Shown here: positions 36,665-48,522 of the stretch, in pieces
Position numbering within the stretch: position 1 is the stretch's first letter
How the letters are laid out: every line of letters begins with the position of its first letter
Source: Neobacillus niacini NBRC 15566
GTDB taxonomy: Bacteria; Bacillota; Bacilli; Bacillales; Cytobacillaceae
Direction of reading: 5' to 3'
Length of the DNA stretch: 64,000 nt
NCBI RefSeq assembly: GCF_001591505.1
Contig: NZ_BCVA01000018.1
Span: forward strand, 32,370-96,369
Notes under the pieces: model-generated
Told to the model about the DNA's origin: nothing
The model's input: only the letters and a program-made list of their open reading frames with translations
The model's database searches: none
Translations under genes and position numbers: made by a program

Positions 36665-37840
36665 ATGATCCATGCAAAAATTAAAGAAGCAATTAAATCA
36701 TATAGCGAAGAACTAACAGAATTACGTCGAAAGCTTCATCAGGAACCAGAAGTATCCTGGGAGGAATTTAAGACTACTCAATTTGTCTGTGAATACCTTG
36801 ATCAATTAGGAATTTCCTATCGTAAAACGGAACCTACCGGTGTTATTGCAGAAATTCAAGGGGGCAAGCCCGGTAAAACAGTTGCTTTAAGAGGCGACAT
36901 GGATGCTTTACAGGTAGAGGAGCTTAACAAAGATTTACAGTATGCTTCAAAGGAAGATGGAAAAATGCATGCGTGCGGTCACGATGCCCACACATCAATG
37001 CTATTAATTGCGGCTAAAGCTCTAAATGATATAAAAGAGGAATTACCCGGTAATGTACGCTTATTGTTCCAGCCGGCTGAAGAAGTAGCAGAAGGAGCGA
37101 AGGCTTTGGTGGCTCAAGGAGCCATGGAGGGTGTGGATAACGTATTTGGTATCCATATCTGGTCACAGATGCCTACCCATAAAGTATCATGTCCACCAGG
37201 ACCATCTTTTGCTTCAGCAGATTTATTTAAAGTTACGTTCAAGGGAAGAGGCGGACATGGAGCCATGCCGCATGCATGTATTGATGCTGCGATCGTCGCT
37301 TCGTCTTTTGTTATGAATGTTCAAACCGTAGTTTCCAGAACCATTGACGCCCAGCATCCTGCCGTTCTTACGATTGGAAAAATGGTCGTCGGTACGAGGT
37401 TCAATGTAATCGCAGAAAATGCTGTAATCGAAGGAACGGTACGCTGTTTCCACCCTGAAACGAGAGACCATATTCAAACACAGCTTCAGCACTATGCGGA
37501 TCAGGTGGCGGCGATTTACGGTGCAACGGCAAAGGTGGAATATATTCGTGGAACCAAAGCGGTCATTAACGATGAATATAGTGCAAACTTAGTACAAAAA
37601 GTTGCTGCAGAAGCATTTGGCGAAGATGTGGTATATAACGAAAAACCTACCATGGGCGGCGAGGACTTCAGTGAATATCTCGGCCAAGCACCAGGAAGCT
37701 TCGCCTTAGTCGGCAGCGGAAACCCCGAAAAAGATACAGAATGGGCCCATCACCACGGCAAATTCAACATCGACGAAGACGCCCTCGCCACAGGCGCAGA
37801 GCTCTATGCCCAATATGCATGGGCATACTTAAATGAATAA
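36665..37840 (+). CDS. M20 family amidohydrolase (N-acyl-L-amino acid / hippurate hydrolase type)
   Basis: This 391-residue metallo-amidohydrolase removes the acyl group from an N-acyl amino acid. Motifs are RRKLHQEPEVSWEE, LRGDMDALQVEE, MHACGHDAHTSMLL (metal Cys and His), FQPAEEVAEGA and the dimerisation-domain GRGGHGAMPHACIDA. The ATG follows ggaggcggaataaaa, and the Shine-Dalgarno lies inside the end of the upstream gene. It is the third gene of the cre-controlled operon. Confidence 0.92.
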   Translation: MIHAKIKEAIKSYSEELTELRRKLHQEPEVSWEEFKTTQFVCEYLDQLGISYRKTEPTGVIAEIQGGKPGKTVALRGDMDALQVEELNKDLQYASKEDGKMHACGHDAHTSMLLIAAKALNDIKEELPGNVRLLFQPAEEVAEGAKALVAQGAMEGVDNVFGIHIWSQMPTHKVSCPPGPSFASADLFKVTFKGRGGHGAMPHACIDAAIVASSFVMNVQTVVSRTIDAQHPAVLTIGKMVVGTRFNVIAENAVIEGTVRCFHPETRDHIQTQLQHYADQVAAIYGATAKVEYIRGTKAVINDEYSANLVQKVAAEAFGEDVVYNEKPTMGGEDFSEYLGQAPGSFALVGSGNPEKDTEWAHHHGKFNIDEDALATGAELYAQYAWAYLNE

Positions 37841-37911
37841 AAGGTGAATAACGGTGAATAACGGTGAATAATGGTGCCTGTCACCACTCGTGGACACTGT
37901 CCACCTCAGGC
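37841..37911. repeat. Short tandem repeat plus ggtgcctgtcacc element
   Basis: Three 10-bp units (aaggtgaata, acggtgaata, acggtgaata) at 37841-37870 lead into ggtgcctgtcacc (37873-37885), which is the reverse complement of 2519-2531. Then gtggacactgtccac is a 15-nt near-palindrome at 37890-37904. It looks like a mosaic intergenic repeat. Confidence 0.7.
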
Positions 37912-37944
37912 GGACAGTTGCTGCCTAAAATAGTTAGTGCAAAT

Positions 37945-37979
37945 AAAAATGGATACCGCCGCTGGCGGTATCTATTTTT
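37945..37979. terminator. Bidirectional terminator between amidohydrolase and araR
   Basis: gataccgcc pairs perfectly with ggcggtatc across gct, with five A on the left and five T on the right. Confidence 0.93.
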
Positions 37980-38023
37980 GTTTGCTTAAAGCGGGAGGCT
38001 TTAACAAAGTCTCCTATTAACTC

Positions 38024-39154
38024 TTATTCTTGAATATCCAACGTATTTACACTAATTAACGGAGCGGTAGAATTTCTTATGACTAACTCAGGTTCATAAG
38101 TAATGGACTGAGGATTATTGTCTTTTCCCTCCACGGCTGCGACAATTCGTTTCGCTGCTTCGATCCCCATATTTATTTTTGGATGGGCGACTGATGTTAA
38201 CTTTACTTCGAAAGCCTCAGCTAAGAACGAGTCATCATAACCAACAATTGAAACATCATCTGGTACGCTGATTTGAAAATTCCTTAATGCATCTACAACC
38301 ATTAAAGCTAACTGGTCATTGTAACAAACAATCGCTGTCGGCTTATCGTCTGATAAATAAAATTTGTTTAAATGATTCCTAACTATATCGTTCATGTCCT
38401 CGGTTGTGTAGGAGATCACCATGTCTGGGAAGAATGGAATCCCATGTTCTCGGATCGCACGGATGAAGCCCTGCATACGGTTAACTCCTTGGAGATCATC
38501 AGATTTAAATAGTCCGATAATCTTCCGATGACCTAGTTTAATTAAATGTTCAGTAGCAATATAGCCTCCATGTTCATCATTTACAACGATATGTGGAGGA
38601 GATAATTGTGGATAGTACTGATTAATCATTAAGTATGGAATATTGTGTTGTTCAAGTTCCAAATAGTAATGAATATTAGGGTTATAGATACTACTTTTTG
38701 ATGGTTCGACGATAAGTCCATCGATATTCCTGCTTAACATGGTTTGCAGGCACTGTTTTTCTTTCTCAATGTCGTTATCCGTACAGGCAAGTGTTAACGA
38801 ATACCCTTTTGTTGTTAAGTAGGATTCAATTCCTCTAATGATGGAAGGGAAAATATAGTCGGAGATATAAGTTGTGATTACTCCGATATTTTTACCATTC
38901 GTTTGAGCTGGCAGAACAGTTGGCTCAATTCCTTCCTTTTTAAATGAACAAAAGGTTCCGGCTCCTTGCTCCCTATAAAGCCATCCCTCATGCACTAGAT
39001 CTCCGACTGCCTGGCGGACCGTATGTCTGCTCACACCAAACATTTTAACAAGTTCATTTTCTGAATATATTTTTTCACCAGGCTTTACCTTACCGCTGGC
39101 GATCCATTCCATAATATTTTCTTTCACCATATTGTACTTTGTTTTTGGGGCCAC
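38024..39154 (-). CDS. araR: Arabinose operon repressor AraR
   Basis: This 376-residue chimeric regulator has an N-terminal GntR winged helix (about residues 1-70: IYSENELVKMFGVSRHTVRQAV) and a C-terminal LacI/GalR-type effector domain (about 85-370), the arrangement that defines AraR. L-arabinose should release it from DNA. The start is GTG 39154 after a weak ggtgat Shine-Dalgarno. It is divergent from araB across 484 bp containing AraR-box-like sequences, so it probably represses both the ara operon and itself. Confidence 0.93.
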   Translation of the reverse strand: MAPKTKYNMVKENIMEWIASGKVKPGEKIYSENELVKMFGVSRHTVRQAVGDLVHEGWLYREQGAGTFCSFKKEGIEPTVLPAQTNGKNIGVITTYISDYIFPSIIRGIESYLTTKGYSLTLACTDNDIEKEKQCLQTMLSRNIDGLIVEPSKSSIYNPNIHYYLELEQHNIPYLMINQYYPQLSPPHIVVNDEHGGYIATEHLIKLGHRKIIGLFKSDDLQGVNRMQGFIRAIREHGIPFFPDMVISYTTEDMNDIVRNHLNKFYLSDDKPTAIVCYNDQLALMVVDALRNFQISVPDDVSIVGYDDSFLAEAFEVKLTSVAHPKINMGIEAAKRIVAAVEGKDNNPQSITYEPELVIRNSTAPLISVNTLDIQE

Positions 39155-39272
39155 TGTATCACCACTTTCGATATAAACAGTTATAAAGCGTATATTAATA
39201 ACAATAAAATATTGGACTATAAAAAAGTAGGAACCACTTTGATTATCTCACAATATCTATTATACACCAAGG

Positions 39273-39511
39273 ACACGTACGTACATAAGTGGGAAAATAA
39301 AGAACGGTTGTACAGGTAAAAACGTAAAATCGGATCCTGTTCTTCTAACTTGTATGAATAAATTTTCTAAATATATAGTGAAATGCCTTGAAAAAATATG
39401 AATAGGTGGTAAAATCAAGCTAAATGTTATACGTACAAGTGCTGTTTGTTGTTAAATAACAATCAACTTGTATGTTTCGTTAGATTAATCATACTTGTTG
39501 TACGGATAACA
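39273..39511. promoter_or_regulatory. AraR-box-like sequences in the araR-araB divergent region
   Basis: Compared with the Bacillus AraR box ATTTGTACGTACAAAT, acacgtacgtacataa (39273-39288) matches 11 of 16 and tgttatacgtacaagt (39425-39440) matches 12 of 16. Weaker copies are at 39306-39321 and 39496-39511. Several boxes allow cooperative binding and looping, as known in Bacillus subtilis. No coding frame lies in this 484-bp gap. Confidence 0.72.
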
Positions 39512-39601
39512 TATAACTGTATTAAATATATTTCATAAACCTAAGTAAGATGTGACGTCCTCAATCGTATTCTATTAAACTTTAAAAATTTTTCATGGAT
39601 T

Positions 39602-39616
39602 ATGTAAACGTATTCT
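39602..39616 (+). promoter_or_regulatory. cre site (CcpA) upstream of araB
   Basis: atgtaaacgtattct matches the cre consensus at all fixed positions. It lies 22 bp before the GTG start, between promoter and Shine-Dalgarno, so CcpA would act as a roadblock. Confidence 0.8.
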
Positions 39617-39638
39617 TTCTAAAGGGAAGGGGAAAAAA

Positions 39639-41333
39639 GTGGCTAAATATGCAATTGGTGTCGACTATGGTACGCAGTCAGGAAGAGCCGTTTTAGTTGA
39701 GGTTGGGACTGGAAAAGAGGTTGCAACAGCTGTAAAACCATACACACATGGAGTATTGGATGAGTTTTTACCAGATGGAACAACCAAATTAGACCATGAT
39801 TGGGCTTTACAGGATCCCACAGACTATTTAGAAGTTTTACAGGTTACCATTCCAGAAGTATTAGATAAGGCACAAGTTTCCCCGGATGATGTGATCGGAT
39901 TAGGAATCGACTTTACAGCTTGTACGGTCCTGCCCGTTGATCAGACTGGGACTCCTCTTTGCTTGAAACCTGAATATAGTAAAAATCCCCACAGCTATGT
40001 CAAGCTTTGGAAGCACCACGCTGCACAAGATGAAGCAAACCGGCTGAATGAAATTGCTGAAAAACGTGGAGAAAAATTCTTACAACGCTACGGCGGAAAA
40101 ATTTCTTCCGAGTGGATGATTCCGAAGGTATGGCAAATCCTCGATGAAGCACCTGAAATTTATGAAGCAGCTGATCAAATTTTGGAAGCAACAGATTGGG
40201 TTATCTCTCAATTAACGGGTCAAGTAAAACGCAATAGTTGTACGGCAGGTTATAAAGCGATGTGGCATAAACAGGACGGCTACCCATCTAAAGAATTTTT
40301 TAAAGTGCTCGATCCTCGTTTAGAAAATGTTGTTGAAGATAAATTATCTACTGATATCTTTCCAATTGGTTCTAAGGCTGGAGAAATCACAGTTGAAGGT
40401 GCTAAGTTAACCAGATTGAACCTGGGTACTGCCGTAGCCGTTGCCAATGTGGATGCACATGTTGCTGTCCCAGCAGTAGGAATTACGGAACCTGGGAAAC
40501 TATTAATGATTATGGGAACCTCTACATGTCATATTTTACTAGGTGATGAGGAAAAAATTGTACCGGGTATGTGCGGTGTGGTTGAAGATGGAGTCATTCC
40601 TGGATATATGGGCTATGAAGCGGGGCAATCATGTGTAGGTGACCATTTTGAATGGTTTACTGAAAACTGTGTACCAGCAAGCTACTATGAAGAAGCAAAA
40701 GAAAAAGGCGTAAATATCCACCAGTTATTAACTGAAAAAGCAAGTCGGTTAAACGTTGGTGAAAGCGGTCTCCTTGCCCTGGATTGGTGGAACGGTAATC
40801 GTTCAACGCTTGTAGATGCTAATCTTACGGGTGTGCTTCTAGGACAAACATTATTAACAAAACCTGAGGAAATATATCGTGCGCTCATTGAAGCGACCGC
40901 TTATGGTACCCGGATGATTGTTGAAACGTTCCGTGAAAATGGTGTTCCTGTTAATGAAGTTTACGCTGCAGGAGGTATTGCTGAGAAAAACGCGTTGATG
41001 ATGCAGATTTATGCTGATGTATTAAATATGAGCATTAAAATATCTGCTTCCTCTCAAACACCGGCGCTCGGTTCTGCTATGTTTGGTGCGGTTGCGGCGG
41101 GTAAAGAACGCGGCGGTTATGACAGTATTACGGAAGCAGCGAAGGATATGGGCAGAGTCAAAGATTATGTCTATCAGCCAAAAGCTGAAAATAAGGTTGT
41201 CTATGACCAGCTTTATACAGAATATGCACGCTTATATGATTATTTTGGACGCGGTGAAAATAACGTGATGAAAACATTAAAGAAAATTAAAAGTGCTAGC
41301 TCCGTGGACAGAGTGGGGGAAACAGTATGCTAG
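39639..41333 (+). CDS. araB: L-ribulokinase AraB
   Basis: This 564-residue FGGY-family kinase phosphorylates L-ribulose to L-ribulose 5-phosphate. It has N-terminal [15 protein letters not shown] (ATPase-fold phosphate loop), [28 protein letters not shown] substrate contacts and the C-terminal [20 protein letters not shown] motif. The start is GTG 39639 after aaggggaaaaaa. It is the first gene of the ara operon, and araD overlaps its end by 7 nt. Confidence 0.96.
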   Translation: MAKYAIGVDYGTQSGRAVLVEVGTGKEVATAVKPYTHGVLDEFLPDGTTKLDHDWALQDPTDYLEVLQVTIPEVLDKAQVSPDDVIGLGIDFTACTVLPVDQTGTPLCLKPEYSKNPHSYVKLWKHHAAQDEANRLNEIAEKRGEKFLQRYGGKISSEWMIPKVWQILDEAPEIYEAADQILEATDWVISQLTGQVKRNSCTAGYKAMWHKQDGYPSKEFFKVLDPRLENVVEDKLSTDIFPIGSKAGEITVEGAKLTRLNLGTAVAVANVDAHVAVPAVGITEPGKLLMIMGTSTCHILLGDEEKIVPGMCGVVEDGVIPGYMGYEAGQSCVGDHFEWFTENCVPASYYEEAKEKGVNIHQLLTEKASRLNVGESGLLALDWWNGNRSTLVDANLTGVLLGQTLLTKPEEIYRALIEATAYGTRMIVETFRENGVPVNEVYAAGGIAEKNALMMQIYADVLNMSIKISASSQTPALGSAMFGAVAAGKERGGYDSITEAAKDMGRVKDYVYQPKAENKVVYDQLYTEYARLYDYFGRGENNVMKTLKKIKSASSVDRVGETVC

Positions 41334-42043
41334 AACGACTAAAAAAGGAAGTTTTGGAAGCGAATTTACAGCTTCCAAAACATAACTTAGTGACGTTTAC
41401 CTGGGGAAATGTTAGCGGTATTGATCGTGAACAAAACCTTGTTGTCATCAAACCAAGCGGTATTCCTTATGAAGAGCTAACGATTGAGGATTTGGTAGTA
41501 GTAGATTTGGAAGGCCGGATTGTAGAGGGAAATCTGCGCCCATCATCTGATACACCAACACATCTAGTACTCTATCGTGCTTTTCCAACCATTGGCGGAG
41601 TTGTTCATACCCATTCTCCGTGGGCCACAAGCTGGGCGCAGGCAAGACGTCCAATTCCTGCACTAGGAACAACTCATGCAGATTACTATTATGGAGAGAT
41701 TCCTTGTACACGTGAGATGACTCAAGAGGAAATTGATCGTGCATATGAGCTTGAAACAGGAAATGTCATTGTTGAAACGTTTGAAAAAGAAGGATTAGAT
41801 CCTGTCGCTTTGCCAGGAGTTCTAGTGTTTAACCATGCACCGTTCTGCTGGGGGGAAAATGCCAATAAGGCAGTGCACAATGCCGTTGTGCTAGAAGAAG
41901 TAGCGAAAATGGCGCTGCATACCTTCCAGCTAAATGCTGGCATAAACCCCATTCAACAACACTTGCTAGATAAGCATTACCTGCGAAAGCATGGGAAGAA
42001 CGCGTATTACGGCCAAACAAAAACATCGAATCAGACACTTTAA
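41327..42043 (+). CDS. araD: L-ribulose-5-phosphate 4-epimerase AraD
   Basis: This 238-residue class II aldolase-like epimerase converts L-ribulose 5-P to D-xylulose 5-P, feeding the pentose phosphate pathway. Zinc ligands are in VVHTHSPWA and the later His in FNHAPFCWG. The ATG overlaps the araB 3' end, so translation is coupled. The operon order B-D-A differs from araABD of Bacillus subtilis. Confidence 0.95.
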   Translation: MLERLKKEVLEANLQLPKHNLVTFTWGNVSGIDREQNLVVIKPSGIPYEELTIEDLVVVDLEGRIVEGNLRPSSDTPTHLVLYRAFPTIGGVVHTHSPWATSWAQARRPIPALGTTHADYYYGEIPCTREMTQEEIDRAYELETGNVIVETFEKEGLDPVALPGVLVFNHAPFCWGENANKAVHNAVVLEEVAKMALHTFQLNAGINPIQQHLLDKHYLRKHGKNAYYGQTKTSNQTL

Positions 42044-42103
42044 GCATTTTTTTATAGATTATGATTTACCGAAGATTATTAACTACCTTGAGGGGGATTT
42101 ACC

Positions 42104-43588
42104 TTGTTAACAACAAAAGCCTATGAATTTTGGTTTGTAACCGGAAGTCAATTACTTTACGGAGAAGATGTACTTAGAGCGGTGGAAGAAAATTCAAAAA
42201 CAATTGTAAGCGGTCTAGACCATGATCCGGCGGTTCCATATAAATTAGTTTTTAAATCAGTTGTAAAGGATTCCGATGCCATTCGCCGCTTGATTCTTGA
42301 AGCGAATGCGGATGAAAATTGCGCAGGGATTATAACATGGATGCATACATTCTCTCCATCAAAAATGTGGATTGCGGGACTTACATCACTTCAAAAACCA
42401 TATCTCCATCTTGCAACACAATTTAACCGTGATATCCCTTGGAATTCAATCGACATGGATTTCATGAATCTTAACCAAGCTGCACACGGAGACCGTGAAC
42501 ACGGATTTATCGCAAGTCGCTTGAAGGTTAAGCGTAAGGTTGTCGTAGGACATTGGGAAAACAAAGAAGTTAGAGAACGTGTTGGCAGCTGGATGACAAC
42601 GGCAGTTGCTTTTGCAGAAAGTAAAAGCCTTAAAGTAGCGAGATTTGGTGATAATATGCGCCAAGTAGCCGTTACGGAAGGTGACAAAGTAGAAGCGCAA
42701 ATCAAATTTGGCTGGACAGTTAATGGATACGGTGTAGGTGACCTTGTTCAACGTATGAACGATGTAAGTGAACAAGAACTTGATCAGTTAATGGCTGAAT
42801 ATGAAAAACAATATGATATTACTCCAGAAGGTCTTACAGATGGACCAGTTAGAGACAGCATCCGTTATCAAGCAAAAATTGAACTTGGCTTGAAAGCATT
42901 CTTGACGGAAGGCGGCTATACAGCATTTACAACTACTTTTGAAGATTTGCATGATATACGTCAGCTTCCTGGTCTTGCTGTTCAACGCTTAATGGAACAA
43001 GGGTATGGTTTCGCTGGCGAAGGTGATTGGAAAACGGCAGCCTTAGTTCGTTTGATGAAAATCATTGCTGGTAATGAAGGTACATCCTTTATGGAAGACT
43101 ACACTTATCATTTTGAGCCAGGAAATGAAATGGTTCTGGGTGCACATATGCTTGAGGTTTGTCCGACAATTTCAGCTACTCGTCCTAAGATTGAGGTTCA
43201 TCCGCTAGGAATTGGCGGTAAGGAAGACCCTGCAAGAATCGTATTTGATGGAAGAGGCGGTTCTGCATTAAATGCTTCAATTGTTGACCTTGGACATCGG
43301 TTCCGTCTTCTTGTAAATGAAGTAGAGGCCGTTCAGCCAGAACAGGATATGCCGAATCTACCCGTTGCACGTGTGCTTTGGAAGTGTCAGCCAACTTTAA
43401 ATCAAGCAGTTGAAAACTGGATCGAAGCAGGCGGAGCTCACCATACTGGTTTCTCTTACAAAGTAACAACCGAACAGTTGAGAGATTTTGCCGAATTAGC
43501 TGGAATTGAAATGGTTGTCATTAACAACGACACAAAAACAGAATCATTCATAAATGAACTACGCTGGAATGACGTTATCTATCGTTAA
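42104..43588 (+). CDS. araA: L-arabinose isomerase AraA
   Basis: This 494-residue manganese-dependent isomerase converts L-arabinose to L-ribulose. Family stretches include [10 protein letters not shown] at the N-terminus, [36 protein letters not shown] and [13 protein letters not shown], which carries a catalytic Glu and metal His. The TTG start at 42104 follows gagggggatttacc. It is third in the operon. Confidence 0.96.
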   Translation: MLTTKAYEFWFVTGSQLLYGEDVLRAVEENSKTIVSGLDHDPAVPYKLVFKSVVKDSDAIRRLILEANADENCAGIITWMHTFSPSKMWIAGLTSLQKPYLHLATQFNRDIPWNSIDMDFMNLNQAAHGDREHGFIASRLKVKRKVVVGHWENKEVRERVGSWMTTAVAFAESKSLKVARFGDNMRQVAVTEGDKVEAQIKFGWTVNGYGVGDLVQRMNDVSEQELDQLMAEYEKQYDITPEGLTDGPVRDSIRYQAKIELGLKAFLTEGGYTAFTTTFEDLHDIRQLPGLAVQRLMEQGYGFAGEGDWKTAALVRLMKIIAGNEGTSFMEDYTYHFEPGNEMVLGAHMLEVCPTISATRPKIEVHPLGIGGKEDPARIVFDGRGGSALNASIVDLGHRFRLLVNEVEAVQPEQDMPNLPVARVLWKCQPTLNQAVENWIEAGGAHHTGFSYKVTTEQLRDFAELAGIEMVVINNDTKTESFINELRWNDVIYR

Positions 43589-43598
43589 ATTCCGACAT

Positions 43599-43636
43599 AA
43601 AGGCTACTAGTATGAGAGCTCTTATGGTTAGCTTTA
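43599..43636 (+). other. Stem-loop between araA and abfB
   Basis: aaaggctac, tatgagag, ctcttatg and gttagcttt can fold into an imperfect long hairpin. There is no T tract, so it is more likely an mRNA stability or processing element than a full terminator. Confidence 0.5.
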
Positions 43637-43701
43637 GCACCCGGGGAACCATTTGAATTTCAGAGAAATTTTATCTTTATTACTGACTGGAGGAATACTC
43701 T

Positions 43702-45189
43702 TTGAAAAATAATGTCATTGTAAATGCCGATATTACAAAAGGAAAAATTAATAAAAATATTTACGGTCACTTCGCAGAGCATTTAGGCAGATGTATCTAT
43801 GAAGGAATCTGGGTAGGCGAAGATTCTTCCATCCCAAATACGAAGGGAATCCGTAACGATGTATTAGCAGCCTTAAAGAATATTAAAGTTCCAGTTCTTC
43901 GCTGGCCGGGCGGCTGTTTTGCTGATGAATATCACTGGAAGGATGGAGTTGGACCTAGAGAAAGCCGTAAGCGTATGGTAAATACACACTGGGGTGGTGT
44001 AGTGGAAAACAACCACTTCGGAACACATGAATTTCTGCTATTGTGTGAATTGCTAGAATGTGAGCCGTATATTTGCGGAAACGTGGGAAGTGGTACAGTT
44101 CAAGAAATGTCAGAATGGGTTGAATATATGACATTTGAAGGTGAATCACCAATGGCAAATTGGCGCCGGGAAAATGGCAGAGATGAGCCGTGGAAAGTAA
44201 AATATTTTGGTGTAGGGAACGAAAACTGGGGATGCGGTGGTAACATGCGTCCTGAATATTATGCAGATCTTTATCGTCAGTATCAGACGTATGTACGTAA
44301 CTATGGCGGCAATAAAATCTATAAAATTGCCGGCGGGGCAAACACGGATGACTACAATTGGACAGAGGTATTAATGAAGAATGCTCATTGGTTAATGGAT
44401 GGTTTAAGTCTCCACTATTACACGGTCCCTGGTGATTCCTGGAGTCATAAAGGATCAGCGGTCGATTTCGTTGAAGGCGAATGGTTCGTTACGATGAAGA
44501 AAGCTTTTCGTATGGATGAGTTAATCACGAAACATAGTACAATTATGGATAAGTATGATCCAGATAAGCGCGTCGGTATGATTATCGACGAGTGGGGAAC
44601 ATGGTTTGATGTTGAACCTGGAACAAACCCAGGATTCTTATATCAGCAAAACACCATACGTGATGCGCTAGTAGCAGGTTTACACTTTAATATTTTCCAC
44701 AATCACGCTGACCGTGTTCAAATGACCAATATTGCTCAAACAGTTAATGTTCTGCAAGCAATGATTTTAACGGAAGGCGAGAAGATGATTCTTACTCCAA
44801 CTTATCACGTGTTTGATATGTACAAAGTTCACCAAGATGCAGAACTGCTTGCTGTTGATTCTGACTTTGGCAGCTATGAATATAACGGACATACGTTACC
44901 GCAGGTAACCGTATCTGCTTCAAAAAATACTGAAGGTATCGTTCACATTAGCTTTTGTAACATTGACCATCAGAACGAAGCAGTCTTAGATCTAGATCTT
45001 CGTGGTGTAATTGGAGATGAACCAAAGGTTTCAGGAACAATCATTACGGCTGACTCAATGAATGCTCATAACACATTCGAACAGCCAGAGGTTGTAAAGT
45101 CTGCTACGTTCACAGGTGTAAGTGTTGAAAATAATAAATTATCTATCAAACTACCAGCCATGTCTGTTGTTACATTAGCGGTTGAATAA
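43702..45189 (+). CDS. abfB: Alpha-L-arabinofuranosidase, GH51 (Abf2/AbfB type)
   Basis: This 495-residue intracellular glycoside hydrolase removes terminal alpha-L-arabinofuranosyl residues from arabino-oligosaccharides. The GH51 acid/base is Glu174 in GVGNENWG and the nucleophile is Glu297 in IIDEWGTW. There is no signal peptide. The length equals the second GH51 of Bacillus subtilis (Abf2) as I remember it. TTG 43702 follows tggaggaatactc. It shares the ara operon with a second GH51 gene at 45555. Confidence 0.92.
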   Translation: MKNNVIVNADITKGKINKNIYGHFAEHLGRCIYEGIWVGEDSSIPNTKGIRNDVLAALKNIKVPVLRWPGGCFADEYHWKDGVGPRESRKRMVNTHWGGVVENNHFGTHEFLLLCELLECEPYICGNVGSGTVQEMSEWVEYMTFEGESPMANWRRENGRDEPWKVKYFGVGNENWGCGGNMRPEYYADLYRQYQTYVRNYGGNKIYKIAGGANTDDYNWTEVLMKNAHWLMDGLSLHYYTVPGDSWSHKGSAVDFVEGEWFVTMKKAFRMDELITKHSTIMDKYDPDKRVGMIIDEWGTWFDVEPGTNPGFLYQQNTIRDALVAGLHFNIFHNHADRVQMTNIAQTVNVLQAMILTEGEKMILTPTYHVFDMYKVHQDAELLAVDSDFGSYEYNGHTLPQVTVSASKNTEGIVHISFCNIDHQNEAVLDLDLRGVIGDEPKVSGTIITADSMNAHNTFEQPEVVKSATFTGVSVENNKLSIKLPAMSVVTLAVE

Positions 45190-45209
45190 TTTGTGAGGGG
45201 GAGTAAGCA

Positions 45210-45482
45210 GTGCACAAGCAAAATCTATGTAAAGGCTGCATTGAAAGTGTGATCGTAACAGAGGAAGTCATCCATGAGCTCGTGAAGGAAGCGGAAGTGG
45301 ATTTATCTGTTATTGTATCAGACGAAATTTACTTAGAACGATTAAAGATTTGCGATAGCTGCCCTTCTCTTCAATATGGCACCACTTGCGCCCATAGCGG
45401 ATGTATTGTCCGATATCGGGCCAAATTTAAAAACAAAAGCTGTCCAATTTCAGGGAAGCCAAAATGGGAAAAGGCTGTTTAG
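45210..45482 (+). CDS. Cysteine-rich small protein, DUF6171-like
   Basis: This 90-residue protein has seven cysteines: Cys7 and Cys10 (CKGC), Cys48 and Cys51 (CDSC), Cys60, Cys65 (CAHSGC) and Cys78. The pattern suggests one or two zinc sites. It recalls the DUF6171 proteins of Bacilli. GTG 45210 follows gagggggagtaagca. It lies between the two GH51 genes in the ara operon, so it is co-expressed with arabinan catabolism, but no enzymatic motif is visible. The function is unknown. Confidence 0.75.
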   Translation: MHKQNLCKGCIESVIVTEEVIHELVKEAEVDLSVIVSDEIYLERLKICDSCPSLQYGTTCAHSGCIVRYRAKFKNKSCPISGKPKWEKAV

Positions 45483-45536
45483 GAATTATAGTTTATTAGA
45501 TACAAAGCCGTTGCTTTTGCAAACCTATCAGATTGA

Positions 45537-47069
<1,533 letters not shown>

Positions 47070-47078
47070 TAACGCTTA

Positions 47079-47130
47079 TTCCATACCTGCTTTGTTACAT
47101 TTGCTAACGGACAGGTATGGAATTGTTTTT
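47079..47130 (+). terminator. Terminator of the ara operon
   Basis: ttccatacctg pairs perfectly with caggtatggaa across a 22-nt loop, followed by attg and six T. Confidence 0.88.
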
Positions 47131-47163
47131 TCTATTTATCCTCTTAAGGAAGGGTTGAACGCT

Positions 47164-48216
47164 ATGAAGATTTTGAAAGAGGAGTTTGGTAGGATAGATA
47201 ACCAAACTGTTTTTTTATTTACTCTCGTTAATAATCATGGAGTAGAAGTTGGCTGCATTAATTATGGCTGTATTATTACAAAAATCATTACTCCTGATAA
47301 AGAAGGAAACTTTGAAAATATTGTTATTGGATATGATACTTTGAAGGAATATGAAAATGATCCTTATTTTCTAGGCGCTGCAATTGGCTGTGTCGCTGGA
47401 AGAATTAGGGCCGGTTCCTTCGATCTGAACGGGCAAACATACACACTCGCGAAAAATGAAAATAATAATCATCTCCACGGTGGAAATAAAGGGTTTAACC
47501 AAATGGTTTGGGAAAGTGAAGTAGTCGAAAATGAACAGGAGATTGGAGTTCGATTCACTTATTTAAGTCCGAATGGTGAAGAGGGTTATCCAGGGAATTT
47601 AAATGTTTCGGTTACTTACACCTTGAATAATGAAAATGAACTATCGATACGTTATTCTGGCGTGTCTGATGAGGACACACTTCTAAATATGACGAATCAC
47701 TCTTATTTCAATTTAAGTGGGAATTTAAAACGAGATATATTGAATCACATTTTACAGATAAAAAGCGATAAGTTTCTTGAGTTAAATGATGAGCTGCTTC
47801 CTAGCGGAGAAATGCTCGATGTTAAAGGGACGGCATTTGATTTTACAACAGAGAGAATGATTCAAACGGGAGTGAATTCAGACCATCCGCAAAATAGATT
47901 AGCCGGCGCTGGGTATGACCATCCATTCCTATTAAATACACAACATGATGAAGAAATTGTTCTAAAAGACATCGAAAGTGGACGGACCTTAACCATTGAA
48001 ACAGATGAAGCAGGGGTGGTTGTCTATTCTGGCAATATGATGAAAACGGAAGGAGAGATTGCCGGGGTACCAGCACGTAAGTACTTGGGGATTTGCTTAG
48101 AGACTCAGGGTTTACCGGATGCGATTCATCACCCTCAATTTCCTTCCTGGGTATTAGAAAAAGATAAAGAGTATTCTTCCGTAACCGTCTATAAATTTGG
48201 GAATTTAGAAAACTGA
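47164..48216 (+). CDS. galM: Aldose 1-epimerase (galactose mutarotase)
   Basis: This 350-residue enzyme interconverts alpha and beta anomers of aldoses. Motifs are GAAIGCVAGRI, NNNHLHGGNKGF (catalytic His), NMTNHSYFNLSG (second His) and CLETQGLPDAIHHPQFPS. The frame reaches back to 47092 through the terminator; ATG 47164 after aaggaaggg is the credible start. It would act on free arabinose or galactose. The preceding terminator separates it from the ara operon, so it depends on read-through or its own promoter. Confidence 0.92.
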   Translation: MKILKEEFGRIDNQTVFLFTLVNNHGVEVGCINYGCIITKIITPDKEGNFENIVIGYDTLKEYENDPYFLGAAIGCVAGRIRAGSFDLNGQTYTLAKNENNNHLHGGNKGFNQMVWESEVVENEQEIGVRFTYLSPNGEEGYPGNLNVSVTYTLNNENELSIRYSGVSDEDTLLNMTNHSYFNLSGNLKRDILNHILQIKSDKFLELNDELLPSGEMLDVKGTAFDFTTERMIQTGVNSDHPQNRLAGAGYDHPFLLNTQHDEEIVLKDIESGRTLTIETDEAGVVVYSGNMMKTEGEIAGVPARKYLGICLETQGLPDAIHHPQFPSWVLEKDKEYSSVTVYKFGNLEN

Positions 48217-48260
48217 TACTGTTTTAAGGGAGCAGGAGGAATTTAAGTGGAAAACTATAA

Positions 48261-48491
48261 AGCCGAACTCATGACTCTGGCCCAACGATACTGCTTTCGG
48301 ATGATGGAAGCAAGGATGTTTTGGTTTACCATGTAAGGAGCTACACAGAGATTGTCGGCGATCCGTTATACAATCCCAACCGCCATACCTGTGCAAAGGA
48401 ATTTACTTGGAATCTTGATGGGACACCAAACTTTGGTTTCCCAAATAAAAAATTGACGAACGATAAGGTTCATATCAGTTTCTTGATATGA
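48261..48491 (+). pseudogene. Relic of a GH43 glycosidase (C-terminal fragment)
   Basis: A frame that opens after a stop reads SGPTILLSDDGSKDVLVYHV, then YTEIVGDPLYNPNRHT and KEFTWNLDGTPNFGFP, before its stop. This is the conserved end of GH43 arabinofuranosidases or arabinanases. The N-terminal catalytic propeller is missing. A good Shine-Dalgarno (caggagg) with GTG 48247 survives upstream in another frame. It lies directly after galM and ends in a terminator. Confidence 0.8.
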
Positions 48492-48500
48492 ACCCTTTTC
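48464..48500 (+). terminator. Terminator after the GH43 relic
   Basis: ggttcatatca pairs with tgatatgaacc across a six-nucleotide loop, with AA on the left and a T tract on the right. Confidence 0.88.
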
Positions 48501-48522
48501 TGTAAAAAAGGCGGGCATCAAG

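Noticed and set aside
42391..42775. Long antisense frames inside araA and similar frames in other genes
   Set aside because: They are shadows of strongly coding genes on the opposite strand, without initiation signals.
47092..47163. N-terminal extension of GalM
   Set aside because: It is translated from the ara operon terminator hairpin; ATG 47164 has the Shine-Dalgarno.
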